NCBI GenBank assembly: GCA_005408345.1
Contig: SEMN01000325.1
Location: 496,001 to 560,000, forward strand
DNA length: 64,000 nucleotides
From: Macquaria australasica
Taxonomy: Eukaryota > Chordata > Actinopteri > Centrarchiformes > Percichthyidae
Direction: 5' to 3'
Shown here in pieces: positions 11,201 through 21,952 of this stretch. The position numbers and the translations under genes are program-made. Each line of letters begins with the position of its first letter. The stretch's first letter is position 1. The notes beneath the pieces are model-generated. The model ran no database searches. It was not told the DNA's origin and saw nothing but the letters and a program-made list of their open reading frames with translations.

Positions 11201-11278
11201 ACTGGAGTCAAATTCCTTGTATGGGTACACATACAGTACATGGCCAATAAAGCTGATTCTGATGTGTACAGGCTGAAA

Positions 11279-11490
11279 GCAGTTGAAATGTCAGTGCTGT
11301 AGATATGGAAGTGGTGGAAGTAGTTGAAATTTCAGTTGAAGTGTAAGCTCTGACAGTTAAAGAATAAAAATCACTTGGTGTCATTTGACATGTAATGGCT
11401 GAAAGCAGTAGAAGCGTCAGTGTAAGCAATAAAAGCACTTGAAATTTAATTTGAAGTGTAATAGGACAGTTGAATGGTTCTATTGATTTG
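11279..11490. repeat. Degenerate minisatellite, right part
   Basis: More imperfect units such as AAAGCAGTTGAAATGTCAGT and TTGAAGTGTAAG, the continuation of the tract at 8868-8992 on the other side of the nested insertions. Confidence 0.6.
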
Positions 11491-11620
11491 AAGGGCAAAA
11501 TTCAATTGAGTATTGTTAAACTATTTAAAAGCTGACATTGTGTGAGAGTCTAAGAGAGGACAAGTTTGTCAAGATTGATGTTAGAAGATTATGTCTAGGT
11601 GTGGAAGTAAGAAAGAAGCA

Positions 11621-11990
11621 TAGACTGTATATAAAGATGGACGACGCATCTCCACTTCCTCCCGCTGTACAAAAATGAAGCCAAAACATCCCGGATACGG
11701 GCGCTGCCATGGAGCCAGAATCTGTGCAGTAATTGTCAATCATGATGTCACACCCCCTTTTCATAGCATCAGATAACAAATTAAAACCAAACTTATCATA
11801 AAAATGAACACTTGAACAAACATCAGTGTGATAAGAACTACCTAAAATGACAGAAACCATCTTTGGGAAAAATTGATTTGATATGTACTTTGATTTCTCA
11901 TGGTTTGGTCCATGTCCCCTCCGCTAACATGGATGGGGCAGGGTTTATGACCTATACTGCAGCCAGCCACCAGGGGGCGATCAAGATGAT
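11621..11990. mobile_element. Short interspersed element (non-autonomous, unclassified)
   Basis: Begins TAGACTGTATATAAAGATGG and ends near GCCACCAGGGGGCGATCAAG. This pair of motifs marks a short repeat that is common in fish introns. No coding capacity. Same copy in B at 31561-31930. Confidence 0.5.
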
Positions 11991-12799
11991 GACGATTTTG
12001 GCGTAGTGGCCACACGGAGTATTGCAACTTCCGAGTTCAGCATTATGTATGTATGTAAATATTACATGAATTTGAGGGTTGAAGGTTCATTCTTGACCTT
12101 GGGAACAGTTGTTTGACAAAATAAGTTAACTCAAGGTCCACTTACTAGCTTTGTTGGAGCTTTGAACAGAATCACCTGGTCTTCATCAGTGAATGGAGTC
12201 GGCTCTGTTGTTGTCATGTGACAGAATACTGATTGATGACTCTGATTGTCTGGACTACTCTGAGCTTGACAGGCAGCAATACTGTATCAAACAAAATCAG
12301 ATCAGTTCAAATAAGGAAGCACAGATATTTAGCTATCTGTGGAATAAATGAATAAGTGAATTGCGGATGGTGTTGTTGGCGGTACGGTTCACCACCTTAT
12401 GGAGATTATCTTTTTTCATCAGAGTTTGAGCCCCGGCAGCAGCAGAATTGTGCTCCATCAGTGACGGTGAAGAAACGTCTTCCAGGGGCTTCACTCATCA
12501 ACCCAGGAACTAAAAGGTACAATGTGTGTCTCATAAACCTGTGCCCACATTATTCGGATCTTTGTGAATGTAAACCAACATCTGTTTATCCTTTTTTGCA
12601 GAAAGCTGCAAGCGACTGGAGTGGCCTTTGATGATGCGGATGAAGACTGATCCTTCAGACACCACAAACACTTTCTCTCCTCCAATGAATGAATAATTTA
12701 ATCCACCAACTCACATTATGGAGTTGATGCATATTTTTGATCATACTGTGGAAAAAAGTGTTCATTTTAACTTCAGATCTTGGCTCATAAAAAAATAGA

Positions 12800-12805
12800 A
12801 ATAAA
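12800..12805 (+). terminator. Polyadenylation signal after PAXX (copy A)
   Basis: AATAAA about 150 bp after the PAXX stop codon, in an A-rich context. In copy A it serves no intact gene. Confidence 0.45.
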
Positions 12806-12846
12806 TATAAAAAAGAATAATAAGAAGAAGGTGTTTTAATCCTTGT

Positions 12847-13018
12847 TTACATGGTGAATGTTAATGTGAAGTTTCTTCCTGGCTGTACAGCACAGGTGCC
12901 AGTCACACTGGCAACAAGTAAAAGGAAGTGGTGCTTGTGCTCTCGCAGATGTTCTGCTGTGAAAGGCATCACCACCACAGGACAACAACCAGTGTGACCT
13001 TTACAATCAGAGAGCAGC
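12847..13018 (-). pseudogene. Terminal exon of an unknown gene, unit A copy
   Basis: Minus-strand reading ends in NFTLTFTM and a stop, tail-to-tail with PAXX. Compared with B (32791-32971) it lacks 9 bases in frame (three residues), and the DNA just upstream on its strand has been deleted and fused to the SWIM remnant. The acceptor ctgcag is still present. I do not recognise the protein. Confidence 0.4.
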
Positions 13019-13037
13019 CTGCAGCAAGAGCTGTACC

Positions 13038-13992
13038 AGTACCAGAGCTGCGTATTACTCCACCAAGTAAAAGACGGCTCAGTCCAGCAGTCCAGTAGAC
13101 TCGGCCTGGGTACTGATGACAAGCCTGGGAGCAGTAGAGACAGCAGGGTGCTCTTGCATCGCTGGCCTGGGGAAGTCATGCAGCTTCAATTTTGTGGAAG
13201 GTAAGAAAGCAGGATGTTTGTTTGTTTTATCTACAATGATTGTCAAACATATAAGGGCATAGTGCTCTATTTGAAAGTATGAACTCAAGTCACATTTGCT
13301 GATAATCTTGAATAATATACAGTTAAATTAGATTAAGAAATGATCAGCTGTTTTCTTTGTCTTGTCTAACCAGAAAATAGAATATTACAGGAACACTATT
13401 GACCCATGTAATGTAGCATATACATTGATTACCGCTACTTCAATTCGAATAGCCTCTCACACAACTGAAACTGTGATAATGTACAATTTATACCATTTGT
13501 ATATAAAAAACATGTTCATATTAAAACAATTAAATGAAATTTAACTTGTAATGTGGGTAATGCTAACATGCTATTCTGCATCTGTAAGTATCTGGTCAAA
13601 TATTGGCAGAGGAAGCTCTTTGACTCATTCAGTATAATCTGTCATATTAAGTAATATCTCTTGAGTTGTCACTTTCTAAATGATAGTAACCTAATCAGTT
13701 GCACATGTTTGTGGTCCGTTTCTCCAGCCATACAGAAATGGGCTGGAGATGTCACAGTAAGTATACGTCTAACCATATCACTGAGATCCAAAGTAAGTTT
13801 ATTATTAGGATATTCAGATGTCTGCCTTTTTTAATCTGAAAGATTTAGAATTGCTGTATATTGATCCAACCACTCCACTGTTACTTGAAACAAATGTCTA
13901 TTTTATTCTGACTGCATTTGTCCCCGTCTCAGGTCCCGAATGCTGTGTCCCAGGGACTCACCGGTATAGCGTGCATTGATGAGCAACGCTAC
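13038..13992 (+). pseudogene. SWIM/YqaJ-type ORF remnant of an ISL2EU-like element (unit A)
   Basis: Pieces: 13087-13200 reads AWVLMTSLGAVETAGCSC then AGLGKSC, a SWIM-type zinc-binding sequence as in the YqaJ-nuclease protein of fish ISL2EU/Harbinger elements, ending at a gtaag donor; 13728-13756 and 13933-13992 are small in-phase exons reading IQKWAGDVT and VPNAVSQGLTGIACIDEQRY. The usual His of the SWIM motif (CSH) is Phe here (CSF). A stop lies upstream in the same frame, the N-terminal part seen in B is deleted, and no nuclease domain remains. Confidence 0.6.
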
Positions 13993-14285
13993 TGGAACGC
14001 TACCAATATTGAGAGGTATAAGGTTTTCAGCCACTGAACAAAAGGCAGCAAGCGACAAGCCAGTATGGAGCAGAGAGAGAGCTTCGGTCCTAAGCAGAGT
14101 CTTGTGCGTAGGTTCAGCACATTGTGTTTCCTGGTCAGCAGTGGTGGACAAAGGCATCAGGGGGGGACAAACTGTAGCTATGGTCGCCAGGTGTGCAGTC
14201 CTCCCACTGGGTCCCAACATCTGAGAGTTTCGCACATCTGGTTGATCCATGGCCTCATGTTCCACGCTGGCTGTTGCATTGTCAT
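13993..14285 (-). pseudogene. PIF/Harbinger-like (THAP/DDE) transposase remnant (unit A)
   Basis: The minus strand opens after a ctag acceptor with DDNATASVEHEAMDQP and runs to AFCSVAENLIPLNIGS, where a 239-bp deletion relative to B removes the following LTLMKLRLNLL segment. The B copy is the better guide to its identity. Confidence 0.55.
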
Positions 14286-14289
14286 CTAG

Positions 14290-14814
14290 TAAAATAAATA
14301 TCATTTCTTTAATATATAGCCTAAAAACAAATATAATTTCCCCCACTGTAGACTACTGTAAATGAGATATTTCCATTAACTATGAAATTATCCCCAATGA
14401 TGGCAAATGATCTGAACTTTGGCAGATTATGTGGTCATTGTTAGCCTACTTGGCCCTACAGACAGCCATAGATATGCAAGGTGTTTCAGAAGTAGGTATA
14501 CATTAGTAGGTATGTTATTTCCTGGTGTTAATGTTTCATATAATTTGTAGTATTTGCTACAGAATGCTTAAAGTGAATGCTGAATTACTTTGGTAGCAAA
14601 CTTTCCATGATAAAGCCTTTGCTTTTCACCATTATTATTGTTATTATAGTTACAAATTGTACACATACTTTTTAACAAAACCAGTGTAAACAGAGGAGCC
14701 TGATAATTGATAATGTGACGTACCCGACTAGTACCCAATGTGGTTTCTTCAACAGAGCTTCATAGCCAAGCCACTTCTCCAGGTAGGGATGCTCTTTTGT
14801 TGGCTTTAGAGACA
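14290..14814. other. Intron-like DNA ending in a THAP-exon stub
   Basis: 14290-14705 holds nothing recognisable. About 14710-14805 matches, on the minus strand, the 3' part of the THAP exon found whole in B (36874-37064), then breaks directly into the L2 LINE. Confidence 0.5.
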
Positions 14815-16015
14815 CAGGTCATCCAGGTTTTTATGTCCTTAAGGCATGCTTGAAGTTTAGCTAATTGATTGGTTTCATCTGGCTTGATCGATAAATATGA
14901 TTGGGTATCATCTGCATAACAATAAAAATTTATGGAATGCTTCCTAATAATATTGCCTAAAGGAAGCATATATAAGGTAAATAGAATTGGTCCAAGCACA
15001 GAACCTTGTGGAACTCCGTGACTGACTTTGGCGTGCATAGAGGATTCATCGTTAACGTGTACAAACTGATATCGATCTGATAAATAGGATTTAAACCAGC
15101 TTAGTGCGTTGCTTTAATGCCAATTAAATGTTGTAGTCTCTGTAATAGAATGTGATGGTCAATGGTATCGAATGCGGCACTAAGATCTAGTAAGACAAGT
15201 ACAGAGACAAGTCCTTTGTCGGATGCAATTAGAAGGTCATTTGTAACTTTCACCAGTGCTGTCTCTGTGCTATGATGCACTCTAAATCCTGACTGAAAAT
15301 CCTCAAACAGCTTGTTGTTGTGTAGAAAGTCACACAACTGATTGGCGACTGCTTTCTCAAGGATCTTAGAGAGAAAAGGAGGGTTAGATATAGGTCTATA
15401 ATTTGACAAAATCCCTGGATCAAGAGTGGGCTTTTTAAGAAGAAGTTTAATTATAGCTACTTTAAAGGACTGTGGCACATAGCCTTTTAATGAGGACAGA
15501 TTGATCATATCTAGTAAAGAAATGCTAACTAAGGGTAAAACTTCTTTAAGCAGTCTAGTTGGGACGGGGTCTAAGAGACACGTTGATGGCTTAGATGAAG
15601 AAATCATTGAAGTTAGTTGATTAAGGTTGATGGGAGAAAAGCAGTCTAAATGTACATCAGGTTTTACAGTTGTTTCTAAGGTCACTGTGTTTGAAGATAA
15701 GTCAGTACCAACTGAGGGCAGGAGGTGCTGAATTTTGTCTCTAATAGTTAGAATTTTATCATTAAAGAAGCTCATAAAGTCAATACTACTGAGGTCTATA
15801 GGAATACATGGCTCAACAGAGCTGTGACTCTCTGTCAGCCTGGCTACAGTGCTGAACAGAAACCTGGGGTTGTTCTTATTTTCCTCTATTAATGATGAGC
15901 AGTAGGCTGCTCTGGCATTACGGAGGGCCTTCCTATAAATTTTAAGACTATCTTGCCAGGCTAAACGTGATTCTTCCAGATTGGTGGAACACCATTTCCT
16001 TTCCATTCATGCTGT
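14815..16015 (-). mobile_element. L2 LINE, internal part (unit A)
   Basis: Minus-strand reading 16006 to 15101 gives the region before and including the first reverse transcriptase motifs (LIEENKNNPRFLFSTVARLT, SNYRPIS, LDLSAAFDTIDH), then a frameshift near 15110, then VPQGSVLGPILF and YADDTQSY to about 14830. The C-terminal part, 3' end and its flank are deleted. The same insertion in B (37517-39047) keeps the 3' end but lacks the catalytic middle, so each copy was broken separately. Confidence 0.88.
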
Positions 16016-18193
16016 AAAAACTCCCATCATTTCTTCCAATAATTATGGCACCCTCTTACTGAACATCACGTTGAAAGTGACCAATCATAAGAAGGCCAGT
16101 ACCTCCCTTGGTTTCCGCCCCCAAATTGTCAAAAGTCAGGTTGATTCGCGCGAGCAGAATTCAACTTGGAGAGCAGAGTGAACCTGTGAGAGCGTGTCTG
16201 CCCTCCAGCGCTCACCAAGCAGAGACCCTGTTACGAGTGGTGGCTGCTTTGTGTGCGTGCTGCTTAGTTCTATACACGCAGGTGCAGTTCTTTGCCTCTC
16301 CCTATGTTTAGTTTCTCGCTTGCAGCTCCCTGTACAACTCTCAGTTGTTGAATTTGTGCGCAAGGAGTTATATTGTGTGAGTAACAGTTAATATCTGCGC
16401 CTGTGAAATAATATAATTTGCTCGTGAGCATGTTTTATCGTGCTCGTGAGATATGACATAAATCTAACGCCATAAAAATGGTTGGGGAGACGCGGTCAAC
16501 ACGGGTTGTCTATTCTTCAGCGAGAACTGGAGGTGAGATTTTAACTATCAGTTTTTATATCTGTCAACAATAGTATGCAAGCTAATATTAGCCTCAAGGG
16601 CTAGAATGTTTAAGGTTGCTTGGCCACATTGTCAGCTGCTCCAGGACTAACGTTAGCTTGTACCGCAAACATTAGCTAACCATTTCCTCTCATTCGCTTC
16701 CATCTCCTTATAGACTTGTCTCTTTCTGGCTACTGTGGTCCCGCTTGGAAAGTAATCATCCAGATTTTACCTCCTATATATCAAACATGTTTGAAATTAT
16801 CGGGGTGGTCCCGATGAGTCTGCGAGTAGTTCGGGAGGTTTAAGACTGGATCTGTAAACCCCTCATATTACCAGATAATCTGGGCCAACATTGGTACTGG
16901 CCAAGGTCCCAGACCAGATTTATCCTCCGATTGATGGGAGGGGTGAATTGGAGATAAATTGTCCCAAAACCCCAGTAGTCTGAGCCTGGCTTAAAAAGGG
17001 GCATTAAATCCATACTACCCATAGTTTATTGTGGTACAAACTCACATAACATGCAATCAAAGTTATGTAGGAAGCTCCCAGGTGTCAGCACACAGCTTGA
17101 ATTGTAGATACTGTTAACATGAATCCTCAGAAAGTTTCTCTTTAACGGAAAGGCTTTAAAATGTTTCTTAAGAATTCTGTGTCTCTAAAGTCAAACTACA
17201 CAGACACATCTTAACCCTAACCCTTTTGTTATGTTCTTTTGATGACAATCACCATTTGTATCCCTTAGGTCAGCATATAAATATAAAAAGTCTAAAAATG
17301 GATATATTTGTACTAGTTTGAGATCAGTCAGCAAAGGCACATTTCAAACACAGAGGCAATTCAAAGTGCTATTTATAGGCAAAGAAAAGCATTAGAATGT
17401 CATTCAAAACAACAATAAAATTTAAGATAAAATGAAATGAAATTTTTAAATGAGATAAAATACATAAACTGAAATAAAATACAGTTACAGTGCAGTAGGA
17501 AGTTGTAAGTTGCCAATACAACAAAGGAAATAAAAGTTAAAAAAAAGTTTTTAATTTAGATTTGAAAGTGGCTAAATCATCAGGAAGTTGGTTCCAACTG
17601 TGTGCAGCATAGCAGCATACAGTAGGTGCTATTTAATAGTACAATATATTTAATAGTAAGTTTGACTTGTTTTGTTTTTTTAAACCTAGCAAACATATGT
17701 TTTCATCAAATTATTCAGCACAAAAAAGGCAATTACTTAGTTTAAGCAGAAACCTGGTATTTTACCAAATTGCCAAGACAATAACGCAGCTATGAGTTGA
17801 CCTAGCATTGCCCTAAGTTAAAAGAATATAATATTTTCTGGGGAGGGCTTGACTCTCCCTTCTCTTTCCATTTATCATTAAATTCCATATACATTACTTA
17901 GTTTTCTTTTGTCATCTAAAACCAAACAAGTTGAATGCATCACAGTGAAGAAGTGATTTATTTAAAATAACATTACACATATCCATTGTTAATATAAAGA
18001 GTATTGATCAGTGCATTTAAAGTTGTTATGCAGGAAAACAAACATTTCATGTAAAAGATAAAAAGTTAACTTGCTATTGAATATTCTGTAATTATCTATT
18101 TTGCACCTTCAAATAGTTGAAAAGCAAACGAGTTAAAGGACATTGTTGAATATATTAATGATTCCGACTTAGATCCGTTTTTTCAATATTTAA
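16016..18193. other. Unit DNA without a recognisable gene; one exon-like piece
   Basis: 16478-16532 reads MVGETRSTRVVYSSARTG from an ATG in AAAATGG context to a good donor (GAG then gtgaga); it is identical in B (39521-39575). No later exon can be joined, so it may be an orphan first exon or an old transposon exon. The rest is AT-rich with no coding signal apart from the L2-like stretch at 17330-17640. Confidence 0.4.
17330..17640 (-). mobile_element. Decayed L2-like LINE 3' region
   Basis: AATTCAAAGTGCTATTTATA, AATAAAATTTAAGATAAAAT and GGAAGTTGGTTCCAACTGTG are typical of the antisense 3' region of an old L2-type family in fish. No open frame. Shared with B (about 40715-41010). Confidence 0.45.
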
Positions 18194-18985
18194 AGTGGCA
18201 ATAGACAACTTTTCAGAAGCATGTTCACTAAAGAGGTAAAGTGAAGTCATAATTATATATTGAGTAATAACATAGTTTGAGTATTACTTTGCACAAACAA
18301 GTAACTACCACTAGCAGCCTGGCTAACGTTACTGTCCAAAGCAAGAAACAACCGTGAGAATCCCAATTTGAACTACAAACCCCGATCTCAGTGCTATGAT
18401 AAAGGCAGAGTAAAACATCCAGTAGTATTTATAAGTAGGCAGGTTTAGTTATTTACTGATCTAGGAAGAAGAATGCCATTTGCCCTCTCAAGTGCCGGAG
18501 CTCTCTCCATCGAGTGAATGCCAGTCCGAGGTTCACTCGTTTTACCTCGGTTTTTATCACTCTGCCTCTTCGCCGTCTTTGCCTCCTCTGTCAACAGGGC
18601 TTTTTTTCTTTTGCCAGGCTAGAGTTTCCACAGTTACTCCAGTTGTTCCACCAGCCGCCATTTCTGCTGGGTTAGTTACCAATAGCTAAAACAAAAGTGC
18701 TGTCTTCTTTTCCTGTCTATTGTTAAGAACTTTATTGAAACAATTATACAGCAAGTTTACAACACCTTGTGTAAACGCGCTATCCTCATTCTCTTTATAC
18801 GTCCATGGCTATCCTCTTTCTGTTTTGGCTTTGCAACGGTTGATGCACTTCTTTTGAGCTGTAAATGGAGCCTTCATTTTCCGGGAGATCATACCCAGTG
18901 GCAGACAGAATTGCACAGTGAAAGTGAGGCTTATAGAGAAGTTCAGATGGTTTCTATTATTCTGTAGCCATTACAGTGTGCACTA
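18194..18985. mobile_element. TTAA-flanked non-autonomous transposon, 3' end lost (unit A)
   Basis: Starts AGTGGCAATAGACAACTTTT after TTAA, as in B (41581-42410), but lacks the last ~150 bases including the right inverted end. Its minus strand has an ATG-led exon-like run around 18470-18665 ending in a stop. See the intact copy in B. Confidence 0.65.
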
Positions 18986-19143
18986 TTCAGAAAACATGTT
19001 TTTCATAGGTCACTAAACAATAGAAAGGACAATCCACTGACTTTGTTGAGAAAGCTCAAATGCAAGAATCAGTCACAGAATTTAAACATGAACTGTGGAG
19101 GAAGACTTTTTTAAAGCATGAGATTCTATTGGAAAAGATGTGT

Positions 19144-20973
19144 TTAAGGCTTCTTGTAACAGAAGAAGTTCTTTCTCTGACTGCAGTCCCTTAAATCGTA
19201 GAGTGTGGTGCTGGTCTTCAGCAGGACGCCACAGTGAGTCTGAGTTGGGCAACCTTTAATATCCGTGTACTGCACTCTTCCTCCTCCACCCACCCACAAC
19301 CACTGACCAGCCAGGTAACGCAGGCCCGTCCACACCTACCAAGATTTAGCAGAGAGATGTAAACACAGACGATGAGTTGCTCAATAACACAAATACACTG
19401 TAGAAAACTGCCCTACCTCATCAGTGGTAACCCTTTGTGCTTTCACTCGGGCAAAGACATGGTCATCTGGAGTGAGCAGGGTTGCCAGGTCATAGAGGTT
19501 GTTCTGGTAGTTAGTTGCTGGATTACTTGGGTCCACTGCCTCCAGAGCCCTGCAGTACTTTAAGGCCTCCTCCCACGTCTTGTTCTCCCTCACCAGAACC
19601 AGCCTCTCGTCATAACACATGTAAGTATGGTCGGCACTACAAGGATCGCTGCTCCATTTGTCTGTAGTGTGGTACTTAAAAGCACAGTCCTCACCATTAT
19701 GTGGTTGATCTGCAGGAAGTAGGAAAAGTGGGGCACTTGACTGGATTCACATTACAAATATCTACATTCATACATTTATTTATGTCTAGTTGAAACATTT
19801 TTATATATATATTTTCCATGTATTTTTGCCTTTATTTGAAGAGACAGTAGAGAATTGACAGGAGATGAGTAGAGAGAGATGCGGGATGATGTGTAACAAA
19901 GGTCCCTAGCCAGATTTGAACCGGTGAGGTTGCAAATACATGGTCAAATTTTGCACATTTTGTGTGGACCGTGATAAAAAATACCAATGCAAATTAGATG
20001 TATGAATGTAATTTTTAGCAAACAAAGGTGGCTGAGGACAACAGTGAAATAAGCCTGACTTTTCTGAATTAAATTAATATTTCTTTGTCAGAAAAAACAT
20101 GAATTTTGAATTTTTTTTGACAAATCATGTCAAATTAAACAAAAATGAATTGCATGGCACCAATTCTAACATTGTATGATAAAAATGATCAGATGTAATC
20201 TAAAAAAAAGATTTTTAAATTACTGTGCTAAAAGCCTGAAAGCCTTGACATGCTTCAGGTGGGATTCACACCAAATCAGGCGCCGCGGCGAAAACGTCAG
20301 TCCTCCCATTCATTTGAACGTGAGCAGTGCATTCAGGCTGTGGCGAAAAGTTAAAACAACAACTTTTGGAGAAACGCAACTGACGTCATGCTGCGGTGGC
20401 CAATCATGCTGGCGATCAGTCTGGAAGACGCTGTGACGAAGAACCTTGTTTAGCATATAGCATGTAGTGACACTCCCACACTGCCGCACAACCCCACGCC
20501 AATCGCTGTAATGCCTGATTTAGTCTGAATACAGCCTTACTTAGTTATGGTGTGTCTGCACAGGAGGCGGTTCAGATGCGTTTTTAAGTTATCCGTCTCA
20601 TGTGCGTCTGACAGAACACTCTGCTAACTCTTCTCACAATACTCCTCCTGCGTAGACACAGATTTACATGCTAGCGCTGCTTACTGGTGTCCCAGTCGGT
20701 GAAGGTGGCTATCTCGTCTCTTCTGGACCATTTCCAGTTAGAGGTTGAATCATCTCGGTACAAACCGATCCAGCCCTGGCCACTGGCAATGCCCTGATTC
20801 TCAATTTTATCTTCAATGGTGACCAGGTCAGTGTGTCGGCTCCTGCAGAAAGCCTGTGCTTCCTGCCAGGGCTTTTTGTTACTGTAATATATGAAGGCAG
20901 TTCTCAGGCCCTGCCCACACACAGGAGGAAGGAGGAGCAGCAGGGGGACAAGAATGCAGATTTTCCTCATCAT
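19144..20973 (-). CDS. Secreted protein with two C-type lectin domains, copy A
   Basis: Three exons on the minus strand: 20685-20973, 19417-19709 and 19144-19335; all introns GT-AG, phases agree, product 257 residues. The start is the ATG pair at 20973 (MMRK); a GTG three codons upstream is not a normal start. Residues 1 to ~21 form a signal peptide (MMRK, then ILVPLLLLLPPVCG). CTLD1 covers about 24-130: AFIYYSNKKPWQEAQAFC, WIGLYRDD, NQPHNGEDC, KWSSDPCS, YMCY. CTLD2 follows to the end: TWEEALKYC, VWTGLRYLAGQWLWV, then CSQRKNFFCYKK. The calcium/sugar motif EPN or QPD is replaced by QPH and WND is not conserved, so classic sugar binding is unlikely. There is no membrane segment; the protein should be secreted. 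It resembles the fish macrophage-mannose-receptor-like lectin group; the ligand is unknown. Confidence 0.85.
19810..19955. mobile_element. SINE-like repeat in lectin intron 1 (copy A)
   Basis: TTTTTGCCTTTATTTGAAGA through GACAGTAGAGAATTGACAGG to CCAGATTTGAACCGGTGAGG is a known pattern of a common fish short repeat whose end resembles a tRNA T-arm. No working tRNA can be folded from it. Confidence 0.5.
20255..20450. mobile_element. Short interspersed repeat in lectin intron 1 (copy A)
   Basis: GC-richer block (ATCAGGCGCCGCGGCGAAAA, then CCCATTCATTTGAACG, then CATGCTGCGGTGGCCAATCA) of a type scattered in fish genomes and probably derived from a non-autonomous DNA transposon. Shared with B (43795-43990). 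Confidence 0.4.
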
Positions 20974-21952
20974 GATTTCCACAGGAAGGATTCCATATAC
21001 CTGCAGTCACATGCAAATTATTATTGAGCATTTATTTTCAGTTGAATATGCAACATTTTTTAAAATGTGAATCAAGTGATGGAGCTGGTTTGTAAAGCTG
21101 GACTCACTATCTGCTGTGATGGTGCAGTGAGGTAGATTGGTGCATATAATTTGGTGACAGGGATGCATTTTTTTCAGCGGAAGTGCAGAAATTGTACCTT
21201 TTTTAATAATTATTTTAATGAATTTTTAAAATTATTTTGTACCATGTTGTCCCAGAATAATATCTTATACATTTAACCATTATGATGGATGACTAAAACT
21301 CCACCCACACAAAATAACTCAATAAATCATTATCATTAATAAATTAAAACTACATTACAGCCATACAGGGGAACAGACACTGCTTACTCCACTGAGTCTC
21401 AGCAGGTTAAACTGTTCATTATAATGCTGAACTCACATTTTACTGGAACTGCTTTGTACCAAAGAAATAGTCTGTATGAAATCTGCTTATAATGAGGTAT
21501 ATGTGGATTTTTCTGAGTCATTAAGACAGCTTTTGAATTTTTTTAAATTAATGTTTTAATGCTTTGCCAAACAAACTTCCATTTACCTCCACTGTAATAT
21601 TTAATTATTGTTCTATTTCTGCTTTGCATGGCTAGATTCCACAACTGGTAAAGAAGGAAATCTTGGCTGAACTAACAAACCCTTTAAAAACAACATGAGC
21701 ATTTCCATTTCAATACTTTATATTTTCCTCCACTATAAGGCAAAATACAGAATATTTTCCACCACATGTATCCTTTTTTTTAATAGTGACTTTGCAGATT
21801 CCACATACAAATTTAACACTGTTGAAAAGTGAAAGAAAATTGTTTATCGTTTAACTTGGAAATCACAAGGTCTTCGTACAGCAGCAACAATATGATACAA
21901 TCATAAATAAATTCTTTAAATGTTAATGCATCAATAACGAAGACTATGCAAT
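20974..21952. other. Lectin upstream region, nothing else recognised
   Basis: Region upstream of the lectin start on its strand. A plausible acceptor (tgactgcag) lies about 28 bases before the ATG, so an upstream untranslated exon is possible. AT-rich otherwise, with no repeat or gene I can name. Confidence 0.4.

Larger units (their letters stand above)
6698..12650 (+). pseudogene. paxx: PAXX, copy A, missing exons 2-5
   Basis: Exon 1 (6698-6798), exon 6 (12423-12516) and exon 7 (12602-12650) match the intact copy in unit B, with good splice sites. Exons 2-5, which lie at 27319-28089 in B, are absent: B's 27185-28140 is missing from A at about 8160, where a CATGT-type repeat marks the join. 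Splicing exon 1 directly to exon 6 would create TGA at the junction, so no PAXX-like protein can be made from this copy. Most of the head domain (end of the beta-sandwich and the coiled coil) is lost; only the Ku-binding tail remains encoded. Remaining intron stretches (12051-12422 and others) show nothing further. Confidence 0.9.
11..21952. repeat. Segmental duplication, unit A
   Basis: First full unit of a head-to-tail array. Its sequence is repeated nearly base for base at 21953-45527 (unit B), and its first part again at 45528-48729 (unit C). It holds the PAXX pseudogene copy, a full Tc1 element, a decayed ISL2EU-like element, an L2 LINE and lectin gene copy A. Relative to B it has two extra L2 insertions (1139-1821 and 2863-4925) and several deletions, including PAXX exons 2-5 and most of the THAP exon. 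The first ten bases of the window do not match the bases before the same point in B and C, so the left edge of the array may lie near position 10, but ten bases are too few to be sure. Confidence 0.93.

Noticed and set aside
6698..12650. PAXX copy A as a functional short isoform
   Set aside because: The exon 1 to exon 6 junction makes a stop codon and most of the head domain is gone.
13903..14346. A complete host gene on the minus strand
   Set aside because: Later residues match Harbinger-type transposases, the catalytic domain is absent and the reading runs into deletion joins.
19900..19955. Possible tRNA (TTTGAACCGG resembling a T-arm)
   Set aside because: No matching acceptor, D or anticodon arms; it is the tail of a SINE-like repeat.
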